Below the pieces are notes generated by a model. It had not been told where the DNA came from, did no database searches, and was given only the letters and a program-made list of their open reading frames with translations. Shown piece after piece: positions 15,854 to 27,400 of a stretch of 64,000 nt of DNA. Source of the stretch: Candidatus Omnitrophota bacterium. Lineage in GTDB: Bacteria; Omnitrophota; Gorgyraeia; Zapsychrales; Zapsychraceae. Location: contig JACKFL010000005.1 in NCBI GenBank assembly GCA_020632495.1, positions 248,001-312,000 of the forward strand, given 5' to 3'. Numbering within the stretch: position 1 is the stretch's first letter; every line of letters begins with the position of its first letter. The position numbers were made by a program, and so were the translations under genes.

Positions 15854-18800
15854 TTATGATACGTTATCCGCGGCCGGTTGGACGGAATCGTCGAGCCGGG
15901 CCTGCGGTTCATAGTCATCGCTGTCGGCGTCATAACCGACTTGTTGCGGCGCCTCGTCGTCGATAACCCCCAGCAGCAACGGCATGTTGACCGGCGTCAT
16001 CTGAATGATGACGGGAATGAAGCCGTTGATGTTTTGCAGGGATTCGACCGGTTGCATCACGGCCGGCAGCGGAACGCCGTTGCCGTCGCGCTTGATCTTA
16101 AGATCGAGCAGTTCCGGGTTCAAATCGATACCCCCGGTGGTCTCCGGCTTTTGTGTGGCCAGCTGTGCCTGATCGGTCCCCGTCAGAGCGGCGACCGCCG
16201 ACTGGATCGTCGGGAATTTCGCCATGACGCGGGACTCGACCGCGGCCGAAGATTCTTCGCCGAGCAGGTCGCGCAGCGCCTTGGTTTCTTTATCATCAAT
16301 CGCCGCCAGCTTCGCGTCGATCTGATTGCGGCTGTGGATGTACAGAGCCGTGACCGCTTCGGTGAGGGCCACGGTATCGGTATTCGTGTCGCTTTGCACA
16401 CCGAAGGCGACCTTCGGTGATGTATTGGACCAGCCCCAGAAGACATTGCCTTGCGGCGTGGTCAGATCGAATACACCGTCGATGTTGACGAGCTTGATCG
16501 TCGCGTTGCTGTCGGCGGTGCGCCATTGGTCTTCATAGGCGAAGTCTTCGCGGCCGCTGAGCGCAGCGACAATCGCGTCTTTCATGGCGATCATCACCGT
16601 GGTCTTGGCGTCGTCGGTGCTCGGCGTTCTTTGTTCCTTCAGCTGCTCGGAGATCTGGAACGCGCCGATCGAGACCAGGTGGTCGATATAGGCGTCGAAC
16701 CGTCCGGTCTGCGCCCACTCATTCCCCTGTTCGCGGTGTGATGCGATCAGATCCGTGTAAACCTTCAGCCAGTACAGTCCGAAGTCGAGCGCGTCGTCAA
16801 AGGCCTGTCCCTTTTGATCGGTCTTGAACATGTGCAGCGAGTATTCGGCCTGCACATCCTTGTATCCCGGGTTGGCCGCCAAAAACTCCTGGACCGTGGT
16901 GAATCCCTTGGATTCGGCCAACTCGAGCAGTTGCATATCCATCGTTGCCTTGACCTTGGAATGGCCCTTCGGGTGCTTCTTGGCGATCCCGCCGAAGAAT
17001 CTCGTCAGCAGGCCGACTTCTTTGCGCATGCGCGAATCCACCCAGATGGGTTGTGTCTTATGAATTTCACTGTATTCATCCAGCGTCAACAGATGCTCGA
17101 CGATCGGATAGAACATCCGGTCTCCCAGGTAAAGTTCGCCGTCCACGACGATACTGACCCGGTCGGTGTCGAGGTCGAAGCTGATAATAATCTCATCCGG
17201 ATGCGCCTTGGAATAGGCGATCACGTTTTCTTTGGGGTGTGAAAGGGCCGTATCGTCGTCGCGGGACGGATCAGCCAGACCGCCGTTCTTATTGTACGGG
17301 TCGCTCTCGGCACGGATAATGCGAGTGATGTTCTCGCGACCGATAAGCTCTTCACCGATATCGCGGTAATCCACTGACGAACCGCCGTTGAAGTTTAACG
17401 CGACCTTCAGCCCGGCCGCCGAAATGGCTTGTCTCAATCCCTGGTATTCTTCGCGCAGAGATGTGTAGTAGGCTTCTCGTGAACGGGCGCGCGTTTCGGC
17501 GGACGTATCTAGCGTTCCCAACTTTTCGGCCTGCAGATATTCGCCCTTCAGGATCTGTTCCTTGATGGCCGTCAGCATGTCGCCGTACAGCGTGATGCCG
17601 CCGATATTCGGCTTCATCCCGTTGGTCCCGATCTCGACGTGGCTGCGGGTAACATAGAGCCCTCCCTGCGCGCCGAGCGTGCGGATGCTCTTGTAGAGCT
17701 GACCGGAGATGACCGTCTGTTCACCTTCCTGCGAACCGCCGAGGTCGATCACGTTGATGCCTGCTTCCATTAATCCGGATATGAGGTTGTCCTTGACCCA
17801 CTGCGTGGATGGCCCGTTGTCCCCTGCGATCACGAACGTGTCGCCCGGTTCAAGCTTCACGCGCTTGCCGCGGTGGACCTGCGATTCAAATTCCACCGTG
17901 GCCATCGTGCGGCCGATCCACTTCAATAACACTTCATCATACTGCTGCGGATTGGTGTTCGGATCACCGAAACCGTCGTATCCGCGTATATCGTATTCCT
18001 TAATAATCTGTCCGAGCACCTGTGCGAGGGTCTGTGTCGGCGCTTTTTCCGTGGGTTGACGGAAACGTCCCGTGGTCCATTCGAGGATCGTCGGGTCCGA
18101 TACCGTCTCGGCCAGCACGGCGGAATCACCGGCCAGGCGGGCCTGCAGATCGATTTCATTGATCGGGCGGACCAGGGCCAAGGCTCCGGACTCGTCCACT
18201 TCCACGTAGACGTTATCCAGCAACAAGCGTCCCTGCGGCGTCTTGCCGATCTCATCGACGAATTTGTTAAGATCGACCAGCTGACCGGACTTATTGTTTA
18301 CAGCGACATGTCCCACCAGTACGGCGCGGGGCATATTGACTTTTCCAAGCAGATGCAGTTCATCAAGCGCCAGCATGCTGGTCCCCTGAAACGCATCGAT
18401 ACTGTTTTGCACGTCCGTATAGTAAGGATCCATCGTCGCGAATCCCGGCAGATGCGATCCGCCCTGGTTGACCAACAGTCCGGATGTGGCCGAGACACCG
18501 AAGTGATCGGTCTCGGAATATAGAACGTGGTCATAGGCGAATTTGATCGGCGTAAAGAAACGGGTCCGGTTTTCTTCGTCTACGTTGACGATGGTCAACA
18601 GACGCTTGAAGCCGTACTTCGCCATCAAACGCTGGACATCTTCGTTATCGGTGGTGGTGACAAAACCGTTGAGGTTCAGCAGCGCCGAGCCCATGGCGCC
18701 TTCCAGCTGAATGACCTTGCGGCCACCGGTCTTGGTCTTTTCGTTCGGGATCAGGTCGGGGGTTACGATCTCATTGAACTGTTCTTCCCCAATGATATCA

Positions 18801-21217
18801 CGCAGTTCGCGCAGGAACGGCTGCAACGCGGTGTAATTGACCGCGGCCACATTCGTGTTGAAGAACTGGGCTCCTGCCTGCCCTTCGGTCAATCCCATCG
18901 CGGTGAAGATCTTTTCCTGGCCGTTGGCCTTGGCCTGGGCCAGCTCCAGCATCTGCGCGCGGACACTGCCGTTGGGCATAGTTTCCAGACCGATCAAACC
19001 GCCCTTTTTGTCCAGCGCGGTCTTGGTGGTCGAAATCATCACGATCGGCACGCCTTCGGCGGCCATGAAACCGACGATGCTCTTGCTGACACTGTTGTTG
19101 GGACCGTCGCCGTTGTACACGGCCCGGATCACGGTCTTGCCTTCCGGCAAATCGGCGGTCAGCGCTTCCTGCAGGACCATCGAACCCAGTTGCCCGTGCC
19201 CGCCCGGCGCGGTATAGTCGTCGGTAAGTTTGTTGGTGGCCACATCGATGACCGGCAGCGAACCCTGTTCGATCATCGTTTCGGCCAAATCGATACCTTC
19301 CGTCTCCGCAATCACCTGACGGTAAGTGCGGCGCGGCGCGTCAGGACGCTGATCGACCCGGTCCGTCAGAAAGATCGTCTCGTCCAGGAAGCGGTTCATC
19401 GGCCCGATACTGTCTTCGTTAACCAACTCCTGGATCACGATATTGCCCAGGTTGCTGGCATAGCGGATGGCCTGGATATATTTCAATTCAGTGACGCTGA
19501 CTTGTTCGATGACCGTTCTCTTCTTGCCGTCGGCGTCAAAGCCGGCAACTTCGACCCGGAAAAACAGATCCGTCCCCTTCGCGCCGAGTTCGGTGCGTCC
19601 GGTCATGCGCTGCAAATAAGACTGACGGGACACACTTGAACCGAGCCCGCCGTTCATCGGATTGGCGATCAGAATGACATCCTTAGCGGCGTCGATGTAA
19701 CGCTGCTTGCCGAAGATGTCCTCGGCAAAGTCACGGGCGCCGAGCAGTTCCCGGCGTTCGAGTTCGCTCAATTGCGCGGACGGTTTGAAGTTTCCGCCGA
19801 TAACCAATCCTTGTTTCTCGGCACCTTGATCTTCCGCCTGGCGTAGCGCGACGTACTTTTGATACAACCCGGCGATATAGGACCTGTCAAAGGGCGCCAG
19901 TGACGCGGTGAGCCGTTCGAAATCTGCGTCCGCCAATACCGCGGCGTCCCGCTGAACACGGGCGAAGGCGTCGGCGATGATCCCCGCATTCTTGCCCGCG
20001 GGATCGGCCTCATACAAGGCCACATCCACCGCGATCACGGCCGCATCTTCCGCGACATCTTGAACGGCAGTAATGATATCCGCCGGAGCGCGGCGCAACG
20101 TGGCCGGTGTATATGTTTCAGCCAACACGGCGCGATCGATCCCCTGGAAACCGGCCCCACCGGAGAAATATTGCCGGGGCAACACTTCCTGGGTTACCGG
20201 ATCATATTCTTCCTTGATATAGTTGTACACGCCCTTCTTGAAGGCGTGCAGGTATTGCTCATAAATCTTTTCCTTAATCTGCGGATCATCCACATCCACA
20301 CCGGACACTTTTTCCCGGTCGACATAAACCTGACCGAGCAGCGATTCCTTCAAGGTGTTCTTGAACCAGGATGCCAGGATCATGGAATTGTAAACCTGGC
20401 GTAGATTGGCGAAGGTCCGCCCTTCATTGACTTCCTTTTCGATTTCGGGAACAAGGACCTCGCGGATAATTTGGGAGACGACAGCGTTGTGTTCACCGCT
20501 GTCGATCCGGGCCCCGGCATAGTTGCCGCGGCCGGCCGCCTGTTGCATGGCCACGTAGTCTTCTGCCAGCATTACTTTCAAACGGCTGCTCACAACAAAG
20601 GCTCCGCTGGCATTTTCGTAAACGGCGGCGCGGTCGGGCACGATCCAGATCTTGTGATACGCATTCATGGGGATTTGCGTGGTGCCGAATTTCTCGGCGG
20701 CCTTGGCGTGTACTCTATTCCAGAACTCCTTGCCGAGCTCATCTTCGGGATACATGAGCGAGGCGGATAATTGCTTGAGGATGTAGTCCTGCGCCAGCAG
20801 GTCGCGGCCCATTTCGGTCGCGCCGAACTTGTCTGTGATGATCCGGTCCTTTTCATGGGGAGAAAGGTTGACCCACAGGTCGTTCGACGGGGTGGTTAAC
20901 GCCGCCAGAAAATATTTGATAAGTTTATCGGATGTTTCGCGCAAGGCAGCTTCATCGAGCTGACTGTCACCGGGGCTGACGTAGAACGTGAAGTTCAACG
21001 GATTTTCCGGATCGATACTCATCCCCTGGACCACGGCCGGATGATAGTCTTTGGTTGTCGTGACCATGCTCCCGACTGGCGGTAGCTCGAGTGACTTGGA
21101 AACGGTGAGTGCGGCAACGTCCGGCGGCAAGATCGTGGTGGCCATAAAGGCCAGGATCGCCAGGGCGGATATGCCGCGTGTGCGAAATGGTGTCTTGTAA
21201 ATCCCGAAGTCTTTCAT
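15854..21217 (-). CDS. Giant protein 2: shared leader and N-domain + UDP-sugar pyrophosphorylase-like + phosphogluco/mannomutase + shared tail, 1787 aa
   Basis: The leader (ISALAILAFMATTILPPDVAA) and N-domain (about 35-420) match the other two giants. Residues about 470-1000 look like a UTP-glucose-1-phosphate uridylyltransferase: NGGLGSSV at 522-529 takes the place of the NGGLGT nucleotide loop, and APGGHGQLGSM that of the PPGHGD motif. Residues about 1075-1580 are an alpha-D-phosphohexomutase of ManB/AlgC type: KEYDIRGYDG start, phosphoserine site TRSH (Ser1192), metal loop DLDTDR (Asp1348, 1350, 1352), sugar loop EYSLHMF and a late RTADSNATIKL phosphate site. Both catalytic cores look intact. 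Together they would convert hexose 6-phosphate to UDP-sugar. The shared tail starts TTGGIDLNP near 1695. A consensus promoter lies about 160 bases upstream. Confidence 0.87.
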   Translation of the reverse strand: MKDFGIYKTPFRTRGISALAILAFMATTILPPDVAALTVSKSLELPPVGSMVTTTKDYHPAVVQGMSIDPENPLNFTFYVSPGDSQLDEAALRETSDKLIKYFLAALTTPSNDLWVNLSPHEKDRIITDKFGATEMGRDLLAQDYILKQLSASLMYPEDELGKEFWNRVHAKAAEKFGTTQIPMNAYHKIWIVPDRAAVYENASGAFVVSSRLKVMLAEDYVAMQQAAGRGNYAGARIDSGEHNAVVSQIIREVLVPEIEKEVNEGRTFANLRQVYNSMILASWFKNTLKESLLGQVYVDREKVSGVDVDDPQIKEKIYEQYLHAFKKGVYNYIKEEYDPVTQEVLPRQYFSGGAGFQGIDRAVLAETYTPATLRRAPADIITAVQDVAEDAAVIAVDVALYEADPAGKNAGIIADAFARVQRDAAVLADADFERLTASLAPFDRSYIAGLYQKYVALRQAEDQGAEKQGLVIGGNFKPSAQLSELERRELLGARDFAEDIFGKQRYIDAAKDVILIANPMNGGLGSSVSRQSYLQRMTGRTELGAKGTDLFFRVEVAGFDADGKKRTVIEQVSVTELKYIQAIRYASNLGNIVIQELVNEDSIGPMNRFLDETIFLTDRVDQRPDAPRRTYRQVIAETEGIDLAETMIEQGSLPVIDVATNKLTDDYTAPGGHGQLGSMVLQEALTADLPEGKTVIRAVYNGDGPNNSVSKSIVGFMAAEGVPIVMISTTKTALDKKGGLIGLETMPNGSVRAQMLELAQAKANGQEKIFTAMGLTEGQAGAQFFNTNVAAVNYTALQPFLRELRDIIGEEQFNEIVTPDLIPNEKTKTGGRKVIQLEGAMGSALLNLNGFVTTTDNEDVQRLMAKYGFKRLLTIVNVDEENRTRFFTPIKFAYDHVLYSETDHFGVSATSGLLVNQGGSHLPGFATMDPYYTDVQNSIDAFQGTSMLALDELHLLGKVNMPRAVLVGHVAVNNKSGQLVDLNKFVDEIGKTPQGRLLLDNVYVEVDESGALALVRPINEIDLQARLAGDSAVLAETVSDPTILEWTTGRFRQPTEKAPTQTLAQVLGQIIKEYDIRGYDGFGDPNTNPQQYDEVLLKWIGRTMATVEFESQVHRGKRVKLEPGDTFVIAGDNGPSTQWVKDNLISGLMEAGINVIDLGGSQEGEQTVISGQLYKSIRTLGAQGGLYVTRSHVEIGTNGMKPNIGGITLYGDMLTAIKEQILKGEYLQAEKLGTLDTSAETRARSREAYYTSLREEYQGLRQAISAAGLKVALNFNGGSSVDYRDIGEELIGRENITRIIRAESDPYNKNGGLADPSRDDDTALSHPKENVIAYSKAHPDEIIISFDLDTDRVSIVVDGELYLGDRMFYPIVEHLLTLDEYSEIHKTQPIWVDSRMRKEVGLLTRFFGGIAKKHPKGHSKVKATMDMQLLELAESKGFTTVQEFLAANPGYKDVQAEYSLHMFKTDQKGQAFDDALDFGLYWLKVYTDLIASHREQGNEWAQTGRFDAYIDHLVSIGAFQISEQLKEQRTPSTDDAKTTVMIAMKDAIVAALSGREDFAYEDQWRTADSNATIKLVNIDGVFDLTTPQGNVFWGWSNTSPKVAFGVQSDTNTDTVALTEAVTALYIHSRNQIDAKLAAIDDKETKALRDLLGEESSAAVESRVMAKFPTIQSAVAALTGTDQAQLATQKPETTGGIDLNPELLDLKIKRDGNGVPLPAVMQPVESLQNINGFIPVIIQMTPVNMPLLLGVIDDEAPQQVGYDADSDDYEPQARLDDSVQPAADNVS

Positions 21218-21370
21218 ATTTTTATCCCCATGTGAATGTCTTGACTAGCGCCAATATATGCAAAATCCCCTCCGGATGAAACAAGTCATCGGACGGTCGA
21301 ATAAAAAATGTGGACTAAAGCGACAGGGAATCTGTCTTAGGGATTGGGGAATAGTGTTACCACTGGTATG

Positions 21371-21420
21371 CCTATAAATTATAGCGCACACCCAGATTGT
21401 TGTCAAAATTTAGTTTTGAC
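21371..21420 (-). promoter_or_regulatory. Sigma-70 promoter of giant 2 with a palindromic operator over the -35 box
   Basis: Reading the minus strand, TTGACA (21401-21406) and TATAAT (21378-21383) are separated by exactly 17 bases, a perfect consensus pair. A palindrome, GTCAAAA-CTAAA-TTTTGAC (21402-21420), covers the -35 box. The same arrangement stands before giant 3. Start of transcription should be near 21371, giving a leader of about 150 bases. Confidence 0.88.
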
Positions 21421-21444
21421 CCGTCTGCCCCCTAATCCGGCCTG

Positions 21445-21478
21445 AAAAAGAGCCGTCCCCGGCATCCGGGGACGGCTC
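21445..21478 (-). terminator. Intrinsic terminator after giant 3
   Basis: A perfect 13-base-pair stem, GAGCCGTCCCCGG with its complement and a 3-base loop, is followed on the minus strand by five T. It lies 20 bases past the giant 3 stop codon, separating that transcript from the giant 2 promoter. Confidence 0.93.
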
Positions 21479-21497
21479 ATAATGCCTTTATTTTCAA

Positions 21498-24400
21498 CTA
21501 CTTGAGGTAGCTCAACCGGTCCGCCTCCAGGTCCTCCCGGCGGGCCCGCGGTTCCTCGCCCGAATTCTTGGCGTCATAGCCGAATTCGGTCGGATTGAAG
21601 TCGATCCCCAGGCCGAGAATCAACGGCATATTGGTAATCGGTGTCATCTGAATGATGACCGGAATGAACCCTTCGATATTCTGCAGCGTCTCCACCGGCT
21701 GCTGCGGCAGCGGCAGGGCCACGCCGTTTCCGTCGCGCATAATCTGCAGATTCATGATTTCCGGGTTCAGATCGATACCCCCGGTGGTCTCCGGCTTTTC
21801 GGTAGCCACCAAGGCATTGTCTTTTTTCTGCCGGCCGAACTGATTTTCCGTGGATTCCTTACCAGTCGCGCCGGTCGTTGAGAACCCGCGTGTCCACGGA
21901 TCATCTTCGCGTCCTACACGTTTTGTCCCGGCCGCGGTCTGGTGCTTGACGAAACGGGATTTGTCACGTTGCTCTTTTTGTTGCACGTAGTGAACAAACC
22001 CGCCTGCGCCGAGTTCATGCAATTTCTTGGCCTTGTTCCACATCGCGTGCGTGCTGACATGGTCCTGGAAGATCGTTACAAACTGGAAGACGAATCCCAA
22101 CTTTCCGATTTCGTCACTGAACGCCGACTGGGCGGCAAACATCTTCTCGACCGCCTTTAATTGATCGGCATTGGCACCCCAGGTGTTCGGATCACCCCAG
22201 TCAAAGTCGTTCCGAGCCATCGCATCGTTGACATGATTTATTTCCTCCTGCGTCAACTGATCCGCCCAAGCCGACGGATTGCTCCAGTTGAACGACGGCG
22301 ACAGGTTGATGGCAAACGGGATACTTTCCCCGCGCGGATCGGACCGGACAATGTTCACGAAGGTCTCTGCCTGCTTAACATTGGGCGTCCCCTGTTCCAT
22401 CCAGATCACGTCGGCGATACCGGCCATCTTGATTGAACGCTTGGCGGCGTTGAGGACACCGTATTGAACACCGGTTACCGTATCTTTGGCCTTGGCCTCG
22501 ATTTGGAAATGTCCTTCAAAGGTCCGCGCGCCTTCTGCATCAAAGAAAACTTCATGACCGACGAGTTCATCCGCTTTTTCCTGCATCTGCGAAATGCTGC
22601 GGGTGTGCTCGAGGGGATTAACCCAGTCGCGCCACACTTGAATGAGATGCGTTTTGTTCTCTTTGGTCAGCGTATCTTCCACCAGCTGAGTAAAGGTCCT
22701 CATTTCGGCGAGCCGACCCCACTCTGACGTTAAGGAGGATACAGCGGCCATTTCTTCTTTCAGCCGGGCCGGTTTGCGGTCCAGCAGTTCTTGGACTGTC
22801 AGCTCCAGGTCTCCGTCGAGACTGCGGACCACGGTTTCCGGAGTGAGAACGCCTTCCCCATACTCAATGGCCTCACGCGAGTCCCAGATGTCCTGGGAAC
22901 TGCCCACGTCCTGGCCGGTACCGGCGACTTCCCAGTTTTTGCCGATCAGACTGCGTCCTTCGACTTCTCCGCGGAGACTCCAAATCCTCTCCACGCCTTC
23001 GGCCAACGTCGGAAAATCCTTGCGGATGGATTCCACCGCCTCTTCCGGCGTACCGCTGACGATACGCAGTTCACGGCGGACCAGACGGATGAGCGAGGCC
23101 AGCGACGGCATGTTCCGCCGAGTGACGCCTTTCACCATGTAGTGGTCCGCCGGATCCTCCAGACTCTGTATCAATTTTGCCACCTCGGCATCGGTGCGAT
23201 GAATTATGACAAGCTCCGATCCCAGCAAATCACGTTCTTTAGCCGCTTCCAGCAGACGGCGGTGTTGTTCCGCCGTGGAAACCAGTACTTTACCTGCCAT
23301 GTGCCCGCACTTCTTACAACCGTGCGCCTGGTCTTCAATATGAATCCCGCCTGCACCGGCACGGACAAAGGAGCGCACCATTTCCTTGACGGATTGGTGA
23401 CCGGTATCTCCGTCGGCGTAGAACGGTATAAGGTACTCAATAAGGTAATCCGCCAGAGCAGCATATGCCGAATCACGGATCGCGTTGCGTGTCTCGGCGG
23501 AGGTAGCATCTTTTTGCGCAACCGCTTCGCGGACCGCAGCGCCGAAGATGTCAGCCAACAGTGTCTGCGGATCTTCCCGGAACTGATTGATGAATATCTC
23601 CGTGGTCGGCTCTTCCTTCAGGACCGTATCCACGAACCACTTGGTGTAGGCCGCGACATCCACTTCCCCGTCGGTGCGCAGGGCTGTAAACAGATCGTCA
23701 AAGACCAGCTCCAGCTCATCCCGGACGGCGTCGAAACGCTGCCACTTGTCTGCGTCTTTGTTACGCAGGTATTTGTTGATGCGTTCCATGACCCGCGGCA
23801 CTTCATTATAATCGTACTTCGCCAAATCCGGTTCGGCCCAATGATGCGAGGCCTGCCATCCGCTGAAGTACAGCGCCGGCATGCCGGCCTCGGCCAGCGC
23901 GCCTGCCGACGGACCGTCCATAACACCGCCGGTGGCCGTGTAGGTGCCTTCGGCCTGATTTCGACGCATCAGTTGGATCAACGCGCGCGGCATGCGGTTA
24001 TCGACTTGCGGGAGCGGTTCGGATTGCGAACGGGACTTGGCGATCTCCTCGCCGGACCAGTTACGGTCACGCACCAGGCTGAAACGGTCCGAGTCCATCC
24101 ATTCCTGAACGCCTTTACTCCGCTCGCGGAGTTCGTCCCGGGACAGCATGGCGCGGTCCTTAGGAACGTTGTACGGATAACTGTTATAAACGCGTCCGGC
24201 CATCAGGGTGGTGACCCAGCCGCGGTTTTCATCCTTCATCCGGCTTGTATCGTCGTCGATGACTCGGGCCAGGTTCATCAAGGCCGGTCCGGCAACAACC
24301 GAGCCGACAGCGGCATTGATCTCCTCGACCAAGGCCGGCCGTTCAATATCGCTAATTCCGACCATCAGCTTCAACCAGTCAAAGACCTTGGCCTGCAGCG

Positions 24401-27400
24401 CCTTGCGCTGGACATCATCGAGGACTGCCAAAGCGGCAACGGCTTCGTCGAGGGCAACCTTGACGGTGTCCCGCAGTGTGATCTTCCGGCGGCGCAGCTG
24501 GGTATTTTCCATACCGGCCATAACCGACGGGAGGATACCGGCGATGTGCTCCGGCCCCATACCGCGGCGGGCGTCATCACCGAACACGGCGTAATCGGCC
24601 TGCGCCAGTTCCAGCAGGCGCTCCTTGACGCGAAGGTCTTCTCGTAAAGAGCCTTGGCTTCCCCATTCCGAATCGAAATAGACGCCGGCTTCAATCAGCT
24701 TACCGAGCTTGACTCGAATCCAGTCGATGTCATTGATCAACCGGTTGATGGTCTCCTCGGCATTGAGCGCCATGTCCGCACGGCGGGCCAGCTCGGTGTC
24801 GATGACCGATAAGTCCGCCTGCCATTCTGTCGGCGATTTGCGTTTTTCTTCAGTACGGTAATAATCTTCGTCGCGTTGCGACATGCTTTGGTCCCACTTC
24901 AACCCGGAGGCGACCTCAACGGCCAATTCCGCCCGGATCTTGGCGGCTTCGGTTAACAGTGCTTCGGGTTCGGTGTCCCGGACGAGCTGGGCCAACGGTC
25001 GTGTCCGCTGCAAGAACGGAATCGTAACCAGTTGTGCCTTGGTTAACACCGCGAGCACATATTTAGCGTAGGGCGTGACAGCATCCGGCAGCCCCAGGTA
25101 ACGGGCGACGACCCGGTCTTCCTCACGCTGGTCCATCAATGTGGGTACAAGAAGTTGCCCGTCCACATCAATGAGCCCGCGGGTCACCAGGGCGTCAAAG
25201 ATCAGTTCCTTGTCCGCCGGTGAAAATTCGGAATGTCGGAAATCGGCCGAGGTGATCTGTGCGAGCAGGGCCTCATCCGTGCCCAGCTTACCCTGGCGCG
25301 CGGTCTTAACCGTTAAGGCCGTCTCGGCCATGACGCGCTGTCCGGCCTCAAAGCCTTCGGCAGCGCCTCCCCAAGTAAGCAAGGCCGGCCGCTGCAGTCC
25401 GCGTCCGAATGAATAAGATATTTCCCAGGGAGTTTGTGTCCACGATCTTACTTCCTCGGCCCGGGTCTGATTGCCTTCCGCCTCCAATTCGGCGACGACC
25501 GCGTCGCGTGCCGCCACAAATTGATTCTGGCTGGCGCGGATAACCGCGTCCAAGTTGGCTATGACCTGGTCATCGTTCTGCCCGCCCGACAGGAACACAA
25601 TCGCCGGGACCGCTGACGGAACGGACTTGAGCAACGCCTTGAGCGTTTCCATACCGACGGTGTCGGCATCGGTCTGCTCGTCGGCCCGTTGGCCGGCCAG
25701 GATCATACTCGATTTAAGGATCATCCCGCCGAGGAACACGCCCTGACGGACGAGTTCGTCGAAGGTCAATTGCAGGGTACGGACCGTGGCGCCGTAGCTG
25801 TCCGCCAGGCTGTGCGCGGACTTTTCATACATCACTTCCGGCTCAACAATCGGGACCAAACCGGCTTCTTGCGTCAGCTTGGCCGCGCGCGCCTGAACGA
25901 CGGCGTTCTTCAGAATGTTGGCGTCCGTCGGCAATCCGGTTTCGGCATTAATATGTTGGACCGTCCGCCATTTGGTAAAGACGGCGCCCTTGTCACGGAA
26001 TTCCGCGAGCATGGCGGGAAGTTCGGCCAGCCCCTTCAGATTGGGAACCTGTTCGCCCGGACTTTCCGGATCGTCTTCCAACCCCTTGTCGGTCTTGATC
26101 CCCGGCGCAATGCCGCGGTCGACCAGATAGGTTTGCACCAGATTGTTTCCGGCTTCATCTTCATTGTCGAAGGTTTCGGCGAACAGGATGACCGAATCGA
26201 TGCCGGACTCTTTCAGACCCGGCGCCGTTAACATCAGCCGGCGCATCAATTGCCGGTACTCATAGGTATTGTCCAGTCCGACCATGTCCAGACGCTTCTT
26301 GGCCGACCCGATGCTTTCGTCGGCGGCGAGAATCCCTCCGGTCTGCGGGACCATGCGCTTGGCGGTTTCGCTCAGCGCGGCCTGCTGACTGTCAGTCAAT
26401 GCCATCGTCGGCGGGCTGTAGTGCACTTCGTCGTGCGCTGCCAGCGCGGCACGGATGGTGCGGCGCTCCTGCTTTTGCGCGACCGCCGTGTTCAACTCGG
26501 CAACCAGCTCTTCACGCGACGTAAAGATCCCGCGCAGCCGGGCCTGAATCATTTCCGGGTCGTCCTCGTCGATGATGCTGTTCATGACCACCGATTCCCA
26601 GGTCACCATTTTGTCGGCGGTGACCAGTGCCTTCAGTGTTGTGGCGACCGCGTCCCAGTCCTCATCCGGAAAGGCGTCCGCGCGTGGCGGCGTTTCCCGG
26701 GACATTGACTTGATATATTCCACCTGTTCATCGATCACGCGTGTAACATATTCCGGTGTGACGCCCTCGGACAGATCGTCCAGGACGGCGCGGTGATGGA
26801 CAAGCTTCCATAACCAGTAATAGTTAATCTTCAGAACGGCCAGGTCCTGCATCAGCCGCAGACCCGGTTGCGTCTCGTCGACAATCGCCACGGCGCCGCC
26901 CGCAGTGCGGAAACCGATCGCGTAGGCCAAAGAATCATAGACGGCCTTGCGGACCCCTTCCTTATTTAAGGCCCCCGTGGGAAGTTCCACCAGCTTCGCT
27001 TCTTCCGCGGCAGAATACCCGTAAGGGTCCGCTTGCCGGTCGGAGTAATCTCCGCTCTGGAACACTTCATTGACAACGCCGACGACCTGCGGTGTGGCCA
27101 CCCAGGCAAATTTCATCTTGGCGTTCCGTTCGCCGATCTTGTCCTGACGGATCTTCTCGACGACCCACGCGTCCGTTTCCGGATGGCTGCCGCCGCGGCT
27201 CATCATCTGAACCACCATGCCGCCTTCCGGCTCGGCTCCGCGTTTAAGACTGACATCCACGTTGCGCTGAACATACGCGGCCAGATGCGGCTGGTCCATG
27301 CCGACCGCCGTCGGGTTCGGTTCGATCTCGTCGCCGCGTTCACGGCGGGCCAGAATGTCCGAGGCCATTTTGTCCCAGCGCCCGACATTCGTCACGGCCA

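Noticed and set aside
22791..24647. Long open frame on the plus strand inside giant 3 (618 codons)
   Set aside because: It lies antisense to the isocitrate lyase and linker parts of giant 3, has no family motifs and no ribosome binding site. Long antisense frames are expected opposite GC-rich coding sequence.
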